Assembly: GCA_021209875.1 (NCBI GenBank)
Contig: JAGYVD010000001.1
Location: 5,766,001 to 5,830,000 of the forward strand
Length of the DNA stretch: 64,000 nucleotides
Source of the DNA: Rosellinia necatrix
Lineage: Eukaryota > Ascomycota > Sordariomycetes > Xylariales > Xylariaceae
Reading direction: 5' to 3'
The notes beneath the pieces were generated by a model that saw nothing but the letters and a program-made list of their open reading frames with translations, was not told the DNA's origin and did no database searches. Within the stretch, counting starts at the first letter, position 1; every line of letters begins with the position of its first letter. Shown here one piece after another: positions 34,020 through 46,306 of this stretch. The position numbers were made by a program, and so were the translations under genes.

Positions 34020-35136
34020 CTTAGCCAATTCCGTTTGGCTGTCCTCGGTCGCCAAATTTTTTCCCCCTTCTCACTTCAACGCTCAGCAGCTCTCAGAATC
34101 CGAGTCTGTCTGTCTGACTGAACCTTAGTTCGATCTGCTCGACCTCCCCTAACCTCTCGAGCACCCAGCTAATAACCACCCAACTAAAAAAATTAAAAAA
34201 AATAAAAGAGGACTCCACCACATCAGACCCAAGAGCTCAAGCCAAATCGGGAGCAAAAATTCTCCTCTCGCCCTCCCTCCCAGTCCGCGGTACGCTGCCT
34301 CCCTTCTTTTCCTATCTGGTCGCTGCTATCTGCACGTACTACAAGTAGTCACTACAAGTACTCTCCTTTTCGCTCGGGATGCATTTCACGCCGTAACTTA
34401 ATATCGCTGCCCTTACGAGCCCATTCCTCCTCCTCCTCCCCCATCCGACGACACTCATCCTCTGCCCATCTCACCCTCCCGTTGTCGTTGTCGTTGTCGT
34501 TGTTATTGTCGTTGCTGTTGCTGTTGCCGCACCTCGCCGGCCACCCATTGCCGTTGATCCTTGCATGCCCTGACCTTGGCTTGTGATCCGCGAACGGCGT
34601 GATACACACCTAAAGCTGTCCGGCTTGCTGCATCTGACCTGACCGCCCAACCAATCTCCTATCCTCCTGCCCGACCCTCCCCGTCAGCCAACCAGTCTTC
34701 TCCATCCTCATCCCACCAACACCTCCATCTGCCCTATTGCTCTCCGATCGACATTCCCGCCTCTCCAAACCCGCGTCTTGCTAGTGTTGCTGTACCTGCC
34801 ACCGGTATCGCTACCGCTGCTGCTGTCGCCGCCGCTCTGCCTCCCCGTGGCTTGCTACAGACGCGACAACGCCCCGGTGTTGACTGTGTTTATCCGTTGT
34901 CGGTAACGAGTTCTAACATTGCTCTGCCGTGCTTAGTCGAGTGGGAGCCCCCGTAGTGAGCTCAGCAGGCTCACCCATTGTTGGCTTGCGACCACGCCCT
35001 GCGCACGACGCCTTCGTACCATAAATCGCCTGTCCTTGCCCGCCAGCCCCGTCCAGCCCGACGAGGGAGCTGCAGATTGCTGGCCACCCGCAGCAGCTGC
35101 CCTTACCCCTATAATACTCTGCATACCAAAGCAAAC
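34020..35136 (+). promoter_or_regulatory. Promoter and probable long 5' leader of PIN4-like gene
   Basis: A strongly pyrimidine-rich plus strand (CTGTCTGTCT at 34107, CCTCCTCCTC at 34427, (GTTGTC)n at 34481-34528) precedes the start codon for over 1 kb. CT-rich leaders are common for highly expressed or regulated fungal genes. Two tiny upstream ORFs are visible: 34379-34396 (six codons with the stop) and 34565-34573 (ATG CCC TGA). Whether they lie in the transcript depends on the unknown start site. Confidence 0.4.
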
Positions 35137-37112
35137 ATGAACCGGGGCGAGATGTATTATGATTATGCCGCACCACCTGCGCGCTCACCGGGATCGATGA
35201 GACAAGGTTATGCGACCGTCGGTCTGCCCTCGGGGCTCGGAGGAGGTCGGCAAGGCCAACGCCCGCTGGATTCGCAGAACCAACACATCGGCAATGTCGG
35301 CTATGGTCACGACGACCGGCTCGGAGGAGGCGCAGGATACGAATCGCTACAGAGGTTTGATCGCATGTCGCCCAGCATGATGCATTCGGGTTATATGGTG
35401 GAAAATACCCAAACATGGGGCTACAACGGAGGTGCAGCAACGATGAATGGTGCCATGAACGGCAATAGCCGGCTGAGTGCGAGGACTGCGAATAGACGTG
35501 CCGCCTTGCCATCGGTTAGTGGTCCTTTTCAACCCCTTGAAGAGTCATCATCTTGGGACGACGCCATTAACAGTGCATCCCAGACTTGGACCGAGCAAGC
35601 CACTGTAGGAATGCAACCCATGTCCCAGCTATTCGACCCGGGTATGAACGGGAACGAACATGACTTGTCGGGCATGGCCGCCGATGCTCGTGGCATGATG
35701 ACAACGCCTGCTTCCGCCGACGCCGAGCAGCTAATCCCCACTGCCATCGTCATAAAGAATATCCAGTTCCAGTGTAGAAAGGAGATTCTGCAAGGCCTTA
35801 TGGTCTCCATGAACCTTCCGCAACCGTATGCTTTCAACTACCATTTCGATAAGGGCGTGTTCAGGGGCCTCGCTTTTGCCAACTTCTCTACTGCTGAGGA
35901 TACGGCAATCGTGATTCAAAAAATGAACGGGCTGGAAGTAATGGGACGGAAGCTGCGTGTTGAGTACAAGAAAATGCTACCACAGGACGAGCGCGATCGC
36001 ATCGATAGGGAGAAGCGGGAGAAGCGCGGACAGCTTGAAGAACAGCATCGTGCGCCCCTCCCTATGCATCAACAGAGTGCTCTTCAGGCGCTAGGTGTAA
36101 GCGTCAAGCAGCAGCCGAGCAATTCACCCTTGCGTATGTTCATACGTCTATTGTTTGTTTGTCTTGTCCGGTCAGCTAACCACAAGCACAGGGGATGTCG
36201 ATTTAAACGATCCTGCTACTCTCGAGTTCTATACACAGCTAACGATTTTCAAGAATGACCCAACACGGGAGGTTTTCATCTTTTCCCCCGATATTGCCCC
36301 CGAGCAGCGTCGACAGATACATATCCTCGCACATAATATGGGCCTTGAGCATAGATCTGTGGGCGAGGCGGACAGAAGGCAAATTCAGATTATGAAGCGG
36401 CCGGAGAACTCGCCACCTGTGCACACCCAAAGTCAACTTCCTAATGTGTCGTGGGAGGATCACCGGCGTGGGCTGAGCCGCGCTGCCACATTTGATTTTG
36501 CTGAGTCTCGCATTGGTTCCAGTAGCTATCATGCGCTTGGCCGGCAGAACCCTACGTTGGAACTTCCTGGCAGCCCGGACAATGGCATACCCAATAACCT
36601 TCGGGCCGCGAAGAGTTTTGCTGACCTGAGAGCCCACAGCCCCAGTCCCGCACCGTCAGTTTCTAGCTATGTCGGCCTCGGAAACGGTCTGGGGGCCCGG
36701 TATGGCGACTTCTCGCAATCATCGCTCACGACACCACCAAATCTAACTCCAACTACTTCGCATAACGCTGCTTCCAGTACGGATGCCTTGTTATCATCTA
36801 ACATGAGTTCTCTGGGTCTCGGGTTTGACCCCAATGGCACGCACATGAGAAATAGAGAGACTCCTGGCGCCATCGGAAGCCAGCGACCCAGTGCTAATGG
36901 GGCAAGCCGCAACGTCCCTGAAAGGCAGCCTCGCGGCCCCGAGTGGGGAGAGACTGGCTCCGGATTTACCGGGCGTGGACGGGGCCACGTGCAAAGGAGT
37001 AGTGGTAAGTTAATAGCAACATTTTATCCGTCTTGGGCCACAACGCTAATTCTAAGTCAACCTAGACTCTTCGGATGCTGGCCGAAACTCGGGCAGCTCT
37101 CGATTTCATTGA
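35137..37112 (+). CDS. PIN4/Cip2-like RNA-binding protein (RRM + R3H)
   Basis: A post-transcriptional regulator related to yeast Pin4 (G2/M and DNA-damage response) and fission yeast Cip2, presumably cytoplasmic. Exons 35137-36133, 36192-37004 and 37066-37112 (introns 58 and 61 bp) give 618 residues. The Gly/Asn/Met-rich N-terminus is disordered. The RRM spans about 202-280, with RNP2 AIVIKNIQF and RNP1 FRGLAFANF. A basic-acidic helix (DERDRIDREKREKRGQ) follows. The R3H domain is about 344-401, with the key RRQIHILAHNMGLEH and GEADRRQIQIMK elements. A long Ser/Asn-rich tail with many SP, TP and SQ sites ends GRNSGSSRFH. The RRM-helix-R3H order is characteristic of this family. Start: the first ATG after a pyrimidine-rich leader (CAAACATGAA). 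Upstream in-frame codons lack an ATG. The SQ/TP sites fit the phosphorylation control known for Pin4, by analogy only. Confidence 0.93.
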
Positions 37113-40100
37113 TTTTCGCCGTCGAATAGTCCCTAATAGGCTACCGACGGTATCTATGAATTCCCAAACCCGAGTAAACCTTGAGCCATGGCATTCCATC
37201 CATCCACAGGGATCCATACAGCCCTACAGTGTTCTGGAATAATGTGAAGAACACCGAACCAACACGCATATCCGAGACTACTGTGTACAAGGTATTTTCG
37301 CGGTCACGATGCTTTTCATACCGGCCTTGACGCAACAGATGCCCCGACGAGAGACGATTTATGATATAGAATTATAACCCGTTCCAGGGATCAGATCTCA
37401 TTTGCCATACCTCACCCATCTGTCACATCGGTTCAGCGACAGATAATCGGTCGGCATATTTATTAGCTCCACATCTCCATTCCCCGGTGTTAGGCTTCGA
37501 CTATTTTGTAATATGACGACTGATTTGCGGCGCTTGTTTATCTGCCGAGTTCATTATTTCCTTTCCCACTTTCTGTCTAGGCAGAAATCCTGGCCCGATG
37601 CGAATGGAGATGGAGCAGATGACCCAGAGTACTGAAGTTACTCAAGGAACCAGACGAGATGGAGTGAATACCCCCCCAATATTTTACGCTATAACAACCT
37701 CACGATGACCCGATAAACGAAGCATCTCTGGATACAAGATACAGCAACTTATGGGCGACCATTCACGGCTTGACGATTCCACTCCTATACCCTCCGGGGC
37801 GTTTTCGGGTTCCCGTGCTGGGTCGTTCCAGAAGGCTTAGTGACGGGGCCCAGAAACTTCCTTGACGATGGCTACGTTATTATGACGCATACGCGCATCG
37901 AGTACATATGGCAGCCGCGATGCCGGGTGGCTAGAGCGCCACTCAGGTGACCCTGATAATGATTGTTTTATGGTAGAGCCGAATCTGGGGTCTTCATAGT
38001 GGTTGCCGACCCGGCGTCGAGCGACTGGATACGAAGAACGAAACGACGACGTTGACGGAACCTATTTTAACTCTTGATTTTAGTTATTTTTATTGCTGTT
38101 TGGGTGCCAACTGGGTCGTGATCCAGTAGTTGCATGCATGGCTGTGTTCACTGGTGGCCAATAAGGGGACGAGGAGGCGACTGCTAATTGCTTTGTATAT
38201 TTGACGGTGGGGCCCTTTCTATATGATTCTATCTTTCAGTTGTATCGAGCGTCGCGATTTATTCTGGTAATCCAGCTGGCTCCCAGCCAGGCCATAGCGC
38301 TTCACGCCCACCGAGGCTCACCGTACGGGGAAAGGGTTTGGAAATGACGATTCAGCTTCGTTCGTACCAGTGTGGAAAAGGGGCTAATAGTGAGATATAC
38401 GAACACTCACTCCAAGGATAGGATTGTACTGCAATATAAAAGTATTTGATGGTTCTTGTACCTGTCTACATCCTATTTTGCCCCAGCCTTACCTATCAAG
38501 TGGGAGAGTGCGTAGGTCAAGTCGATCAAAACGCCTCGTAACTGACTTGATAGGTTCGTTATCATTCTTCCTTGGTCGCGCACTCTTTCGTTCACGCCGT
38601 CGGCCGAGGCGGACGATACGCTACGTATCTACAATGACGGACCACACGGCACGATTCAAATGACCACCTCCCGTGATTTAATGGGTGGGTCATGGTGTTT
38701 AGAATCAATGGTGTGTTATGTTGATAATCAGAATAGGGTTGGGGGAGGGGGCAAACCGGGGCAAATGGAGAAGCGTTGTTATCCTTACGTATTATTGCCC
38801 TGCCCTACCCTGCCCTAGAGCACCGACCTACTGGCCATTGCGAAACATCGAAATAGCCTAATCTAGATGGGCCGCATTTTAGGAGCTGAAGGGACCGGAT
38901 TCAGGTGTACTGTTGTACCTGTTTTGGTTATGACTTGGGGTTTTATGTTCATAGTGATGAGGGGGGGGGAGAACGTGTCGGCTGGGTCTGCGGTGGGGGT
39001 ATTATCGGGCTTAGTTAAATGGAGATAATATCGGGAAAGTTATTGAGATTTGATGGTGCCATGTAAGCTGTGAAGTCGGGACATATAGGAGCTTAAAGGA
39101 TAATAAGTTAGGTTTCCATCAAAGTCTATCAATATAAATCACAACGCCACGGAAGCACAACTGGCTATAACCAAATCAACACGATGTTCAGAACTCATCA
39201 GATCCAATAACAGCTCCTGGGTGCCGTGATATTCTCTAACGTACCACAGCGCTTATACCGGTTGACATCCCGTGCTGGACTGATATATGGGGAAACCGAC
39301 TCCAGCTTATCCTAGCGCACCATATACGATCTAGGCATTCTGATACATCAACCTATCTAAAAAGCCCTAGGATTTGTGTTCCACGAGGGGATCTATGACA
39401 TAGCGGGCTCGGACGTGGTCCTCTGTCATCACACGGGGTTGCTATATCGTGGCATCTGACCATGCTTCTCCTCGAACCCCAACGGAGACCTTAGCACATG
39501 CCCTCCTAAAGGTCATAAGTCATTGCAGTTGTTATGCAGACATTGATCGAGACCAATTATTCGCAGCGAGTCCTCCGAAGTTTGCCCTGCGGTTATTTAT
39601 GCGGGGGAGTAACCGCATAGAACTCGATCGCTGAATTGACCTTCCGCTTCCGTAGACCCCTTACCCTTTGACGTGTCTTCTGCCTAGGCAGGCACGAAGT
39701 GAAAACGACCGAATGATCTTCAGTGATCTAGGGGTTGGGGACCTCCTGTTTTGGTAAGTATATGGATATTATGAGTCGGATAGCTGGTAACGAATGGCAG
39801 AGGATCGAATACTAGGACTAGTTACAGACTGAGTTCCGAGACAATATGGCCCTAATGGCTATAAGACACACGCAACCATACTCGTTAATGCCTCCGTAAT
39901 TCGATAGACCACGGTGCTGACACGCTAATCCGCTGGTCTCGGTATATAAAAGGGGTTACATCTCATGGTGAGCACATTCTATTGAGAAAGGAAAGAACTC
40001 GGAGCTAGAGTGTGCGTCACTGGCCAATATAGCACGCTCGTGATGTGCACGGTTAGAAAAGAAGACGAACCCCGCGCTGATCTGTTTCCTAAGCAGACTC

Positions 40101-41889
40101 TATGCAAGACCTGCAGGACCTTTATACAAATTTGGCGTTTTCTAGCGCGAGTGCAGCTTGGGGGGTCTGATCTCTTCCCCAATGAGTGCTATATGCGGCC
40201 TCGTCGCTTTCCGAGCATACTACCCAATGGATATCGTTAACACGCGTACAAAAATATGGAAAATTTTACATTGTTTAAATTTATAGGGCATCTTCAACCC
40301 TACTGTTCTAAGAGCATAGCATCCCAAAGCTGACGGCTAGGTACGGGTTTACCTACTTACGGCCTGGCGCCATCTGTGATGAGCGGCGCAGCGCTGCTAG
40401 CAGGTCCACGCACCCAACGGGAACGATATAATTGGGAATTTAAACTGTCTTAAATATGAAAAAAAAAAAAGTCATTTACGGCCGCCGAGTCAGGCATGCG
40501 TTGGGGTTGACAAGATCGGAGTCTATTCTTGATGAGAACGTTCGCATGACGGCCACTCTGCGACGGTAACTAGTTTCGATGGCACCGCAAATCTTTTTTT
40601 CTTTCTTGGCGCTTAAATTACGAACATCTACTTGTATCTTAATGCTTGGTTTACATTGCCTGGTTCGTCATTTTACGAGTTTCTGTAGTTTAGCCAGTCA
40701 CCGATTAAATGATTCACCTTTCGACCGAGGTTGACCCCGGTTGCTTCGATTGTCCTACCTGGACAACACATGGATAGAACAAACGATAGGACCCCTGTTA
40801 GTTGGTCACTAGCCCCATATTATGACCTCCTCCTGTGCGTATTTAGCTACCACATGCAGGCGTGATTGAAGGAGATACGCAAAGGGGAAAATGAAAAGTT
40901 TTTCGAAGCGCCTTGGCCAGAAGAGGATCTGGATATGCATGACCTGTATCTACTCGACATTTACTTGCCCTCCCGGGAAGAAAATATACCATATATAAAC
41001 ATGGAGAGGCTCCAGCGTTGTAACCTGACCAAATATACACTAGACAAAACCTGGGGCGAAATGGGTTGATGTGGGGTGGTTTACATCGGTTGGTCGTCTT
41101 CTGGGTCTCTTTCTATTTATAGGCCAACCCTAAATTCCCCATCAGTCCAAGAAGCATTCAAGTGCAACGGGAGGTGAGACCATGCAGCATGTTGTAATAC
41201 GTCGGATGCGATATCGATGCAGGAGGCTATTTTCCGCCCTCGGCTCGGCGGGGTGAGCGGCTAGTCAGGGGCGATCGCATAAGTACCATCCCATCTTACA
41301 TCTGTAATATATCCGAAATGCCTGAGCAGGTGGTATCATGAATGGCAGAATTGACTGAGGACTGAGGGCTTATCGCTGCTTGATTGGCGGAGAAGACAGC
41401 CGTTGAGTATAGCGACCTTACCTAGCTGGTTACGCTGAGCGTCCTGTCCAGCGTAATCTATCCAACCCGGCTCGGGCCGTACGCATCGTGAGGCAAGAAG
41501 GCAAGAATTGTGTGTGGTGTATTGACCAGTGTGGATGCCAGATAGCGAACTAGACCGGGTAACCATGATAGGTAAGCATATAAATTATAGGTAAAGTAGT
41601 ACTAGCATTATGCTCTACCCCCCAATATAACTAACGATCTACCCATACCCATGGCAACATCCAACTTGGACCTGCGAATTGCTTTCACCTTTACCCCGTT
41701 AGTGGAGTTGTGAAGATAGTTGGGCGAATACTAACTTTGCGGGCCACCTCGACTCTAGCCTGTAGTGTATTCACTCTACCGGAACGATGAGGTAACGGAT
41801 ACTTGCCGAATATAAGTGGATTATCGAAGATATTATCGATCACGCAAGGACATGTCCGACTTTATCTCTAACGGCTAAAGTGCAACCGT
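37113..41889. other. Gene-poor interval before the AT block
   Basis: The 3' flank of the PIN4-like gene, then 4.7 kb with only short open frames (up to 79 codons) lacking motifs. One frame at 40866-41069 is hydrophilic and charged (KEIRKGENEKFFEAPW) but ends without recognisable continuation. No RNA gene or transposon end was recognised. Composition is ordinary until the sharp change near 41.89 kb. Confidence 0.5.
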
Positions 41890-43820
41890 GCTATAGAGTT
41901 AAATAGTTTAGATATATAAAAAAAATATAAGAACTAGTAATAAACTTTAAACAAGATGTTTTTAATTTACTGCAATAATACTATAAGCGAACTAAAACTA
42001 AAATATTTATATGTTAACTTAAAGATAAAAAAGTTATTAAAATAATTATATATTATAATAAAATGTTTAAAAATAAACGTTTAATATTTAATACTTATTT
42101 TTTATTATTATTTTAATATAATATTAAAAAATATAACGGTTTTAAATATAACGTTAAAAAGTTTAACGTAATTAAAAATAATAAGTTTTTATAAGCTGTA
42201 TTTAATTAATTAAAAACTAAAATAAAAATAATATTAATATAAATATATTACGTTTATATAAATATATAAAAAATTTATAAAACTTTTAACATTTTTTAAT
42301 AATATAAGTTATTTTTTAATATTTTTAGTTTGCAGTATATATATATTTAATAATAAAAATATTTTAATATTAAATAAATATTATGTATTTTTTATATTTA
42401 AAACAAATATTATATATAATTTATAATTATGCTTGCTAATTTATATTAATTATGTTTTTTTAAAATAAATCGGTAAAATAATATATAAATTATAAATTAA
42501 AATAATTTTATTTAAAATAAAAAAACTTTTTATTTCTGTTATTTATTTATATAGTTTATTATATAATTTTATTTTATTATAAGTTTTATTTTTTATATGT
42601 TATAAATATATAGCTTATTTACGATTATTAAAAAGCATAGCTTTTTTTTATAAAGTTATTTTTTTGTTTATTACGCATTAAAAGATTTATTATTAAAATG
42701 CAAGCGTATATTTTTTTAGCGCCGATTAACATAAAAAATAATCCTATATTAGTTATTATTAATAAAACTAAAAAACTAAAAAAAAAGATTACTATAATTA
42801 TTATAAATAGAAAATATAAAGCTATTTTTGTTAGTGATCGTTAATACTTGAAAGCTAATAGAGTAGCACATGTTAAGAATAGTGTTTAAATAACGAATAT
42901 AATCTGCTATTGTTTTAGAGAAGATTATAATATTATTAATATATATTAATACGAATTCCTATAAGTAAAGTCTTATTAAGTTTTTTATTTTATATTAAAA
43001 GAATTTAGGGGATAATTTTAGCTTTATTGTTATAACTGTAAGTTGTTTTTGTTTATAATATAGAGTAACAAAAGCTGTTTTATATTTATTTGTTTTTTTA
43101 TAAGTTGTTAATAATATTTTTTTATAATATTTATAACTATAAATATTATAACGTTATATATAGCTTTTAATATATTATTTTGTTTAAAAAAAAATAAGCG
43201 TTATTTGCGACTTTTATGTTTATTTTTTTAAAATTTATTACAAGCTTTAGTTTATTTTTTTGCTATATAATAAAAGCTAGTAATATAATTAAATAAAGTT
43301 GGTCTAGCAGCATTAGTTTTATTATTTTAGCATTTTTTAATAGTTATAAAATTATTTTAATTGTTTGTATATTTTTTTATAACTGTTAATATAATCGTTA
43401 GCTTAAATTATTTATATTTATATTAGTTTTAAAATAAATAAGCATTTTAATACTATTGTTAAATTTACCGAGCTTTAAACAAAATAAATAAAAATATTTT
43501 TATATTATTTGTTTGATCTGCTTATATATTTTTAAGCTTTAGTCCAAAAATATCTTAATTTTTAATTTATCGAGCTAAAATTGCGGTGTTTTATTTGCAA
43601 GATTAAGAAAATTATAAAAGTAGTTATGCCTGTATTTATTTTTTTTTTCGTTGTTAACGTTTTTTTTTTTTGTACGTTTAGTACGTTTTTAATTAATATA
43701 CTGTATATAGCTCCGGTTGCTGCTTTTAAAAATTGCTAATATATGTTATATATTTTATATATTTATATATGTTTTAAATATTTTAAAAAAATTTTTTATA
43801 TATAGTTATTAATAGTATTT

Positions 43821-44140
43821 TGTTGCAGAAAAACAGATAAATCGTATAAAAACAGTAGAATTAAAGCCGAGCAATTAATACAAGCAAGTTAATTTAAGCT
43901 TATAATAGTAATTTATTTAATTAAGTTATATTATATAAAAATAATTAGACTAGCCAGCTTATATATACAGCTTAAAAAAAATTATATTTTTTCTGTTTTA
44001 TAATTAGTCTGTTTAAATAAGTTAAGCTTATATAAGCCCGACCGTTTATTTTAATAGTTATTAATTTAATTATAAAGCTTATTATAATATTTAAGCTATA
44101 ATTACCAGCTTTTGCTAAAGCTATTTATTTTATTATAATA
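43821..44140. repeat. LTR-like repeat A, copy 1 (heavily RIPed)
   Basis: A 320-bp sequence starting TGTTGCAG and ending TATTATAATA. It matches 52233-52553 over its whole length, with differences almost all of the type C-to-T or G-to-A (for example TTTGCTAAAGCTATTTA here against TCTGCCAAGGCTATCCA). The TG start and the copy-2 end in CA fit LTR borders. The core GCTTATATAAGCCCGACC is conserved. Confidence 0.75.
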
Positions 44141-44754
44141 TATTTTTAAATTTAATTAATTAAAGCTTAATTTATAAAATAAATCTTAATAATAGTTTTA
44201 TATAGTTTTATATATAAAAATAAATAATAATTTTTATAATTAATTTAAATAATTATTTTTAAAATTTTATAATTAAAAGGTTTTTTTAAATAAAAATTAT
44301 TTTTAAAATAATTAATAATAATAAAAAATATAGTTATTAAAATAATTAATTAATAAATAATTTTATAAAAGCAGTATAAACATTTTTAAATAAATAATAG
44401 CTTAGTTTTTTTTTTTTTAATTTTTAAATTAATTAATTAATTTATATATAATTTTTAAACCGCTAGTATTTTAACGCGCGTTAATTTTAAGCTAATAATT
44501 ATTTTTAATAGTTTTTAAATACTTTTAAAAATTGTTTTTTATAAATAATTTTTTATTAAATATATGCTGCAGCAGACAATTTTATATATAATTAATTGTT
44601 TTAACTAGTATAAATAATATTAAAATTTATTATATTTAATTTTTAAGCTATTATTTTTTTTTTATAAATAATTTTAAAAATTATTCTGATTTTTATATTA
44701 TAATTAAAAACTAATTTTATTTTAAAATAAATATTTTTACGTTATTATTATTAT

Positions 44755-44935
44755 TACTGTTATAACTACTGCTGCTGCTGCTAATACTACTGCTGCTTTG
44801 TTTTTATGCTGCTTGTTTATTTATTTGTTTTTTTGCTTGCTTTTTTTTTTTGGTTTTATTACTGCTGCAGCTACCGCTGCTTAAGCTGCTGCTGCTATTA
44901 AAAAGCTAAGCTTAATTACTGCTTTTTTTACAGCT
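44755..44935. repeat. GCT/CTG-rich remnant inside the AT block
   Basis: Several runs of CTGCTG and GCTGCTGCT stand out from the AT background (44759-44790, 44866-44898). They could be remains of a Gln/Ala-coding region of a transposon that resisted mutation because the C residues follow G. No frame is open for long. Confidence 0.4.
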
Positions 44936-45700
44936 AACTTTACTTTAAAAAAAACTGTTAAATTAATAATAATTAATGCTGTTAATAAAACGCTAGTTAA
45001 TATTTATAATATTAAAAATTAAACTTTAAATTTAATAATTTTATATTTAATTTAGCTTTATATATTTTTTAAAGTTTTTTATTAATTATATATATTAATT
45101 TTTTTAATTTTTTTTAGCAAGCTTTAAAACTAATTTTTTAATAAAAAGCTTTAAAGCTTTTTATATTACTGTTATAATTTTTAGCTAATAATATAAATTT
45201 TTTTTAATAAAAACTAATTAATCCAGCTTTTTATTAAGCTTATATTATATTAATAATAAACATACTAGTAATAATAAAATCGTTTTTAAAAACCTGCTAA
45301 AAAAAAGTCGTTTTATAAAAATAAATTAAAAAATATTTTTACTCTGTTTATATTTATTTAATAATATAAAAAAATAAAAAAATACTGCTATTAAGCTTAA
45401 TATTTTAATTAATAATATTATTTTTATATTAATAAATATAAATATATTTTTATATAAATAGTTTTATTTTTATAAACGTTTTTTTATTAAAATTTTATAT
45501 AGTTAAAAATAAACTAATTTTTATCGCAGTTTTTTAAAATAATATAAGCTAAAAAAACGTTTTAATAAGCTTTTTTTTTTTTTAATTTAATTTTTAATAT
45601 AATAGCTTATAAAATTTTTAAAATTTTTAATTTTTATATTTTTATTAAAACTATTATTTTTAGTTTAAATATATTTTTATTAAAAATAAAATAAAACAGG

Positions 45701-46306
45701 CTTAATGTTAGAACTATGGCAATTAGTTACAGTTACTCACAGCTGTCGTGCATGCATATGCTTCGTACTGTGATGGCTGCAATAACGGCAGTTGGAGCGA
45801 TGCCCAACTATACCTATGTATTGGGAAGAAAAACTAAGGTTGAAAAAAAGAGAAAACTACATACAGGGCCGACGGCCAGAATTCCTACTTGTACATACTA
45901 CTGGCCATTCACTACGTGACTGGCCTACCTACCACATTTACTATTCCATACCTGTACCTGCCTAGCCAGGTGGCCAATCAGGGATCGGCTGGCCGGTTGG
46001 CCAGCCGGCCAATCAGAGATCGCTATCATGGCTGTGGGCCATGACACGTACAAGCATATAGCGTATATATCACGTACATATATACAGCGTGTATGCTTTA
46101 TATATAAGACAAGCTGTATTATCGCTGTTATCTTAGTAAGTTGTATGCTAGCAGAATTCTTATATAAAACTTAAAATAATGCTACGCATAATAGTTATTT
46201 AAATAAAATTATCAAACATAATAGACATCGTATAACAAGAAGTTATATTCTGTTTCACGCGTGAACAGTACATGCATTGCATGTACAAAGCCTATTTAAC
46301 ACTTAA
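45701..46306 (+). mobile_element. Solo LTR (596 bp) with 5-bp target duplication
   Basis: The element lies at 45706-46301. It begins TGTTAGAACT and ends CTATTTAACA (short inverted TGTTA/TAACA termini), and is flanked by CTTAA at 45701-45705 and again at 46302-46306. Most of its body has ordinary base composition, so it was inserted after the surrounding DNA was mutated or was never exposed to RIP as a single copy. Inside, two GGCCAATCAG boxes (45972-45981, 46007-46016) surround a perfect 8-bp stem (45987-46006), and a TATA-like TTTATATATAAG lies at 46098-46109. This suggests plus orientation. No internal coding part or second LTR is adjacent, so it is the product of LTR-LTR recombination. Superfamily cannot be told. 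Confidence 0.82.

Noticed and set aside
34913..35512. 199-codon minus-strand frame antisense to the PIN4-like gene
   Set aside because: It is the shadow of real coding exon 1 on the other strand and has no motif of its own.
40866..41069. 67-codon charged plus-strand frame
   Set aside because: It has no recognisable family, leader or splice continuation; insufficient support for a gene.
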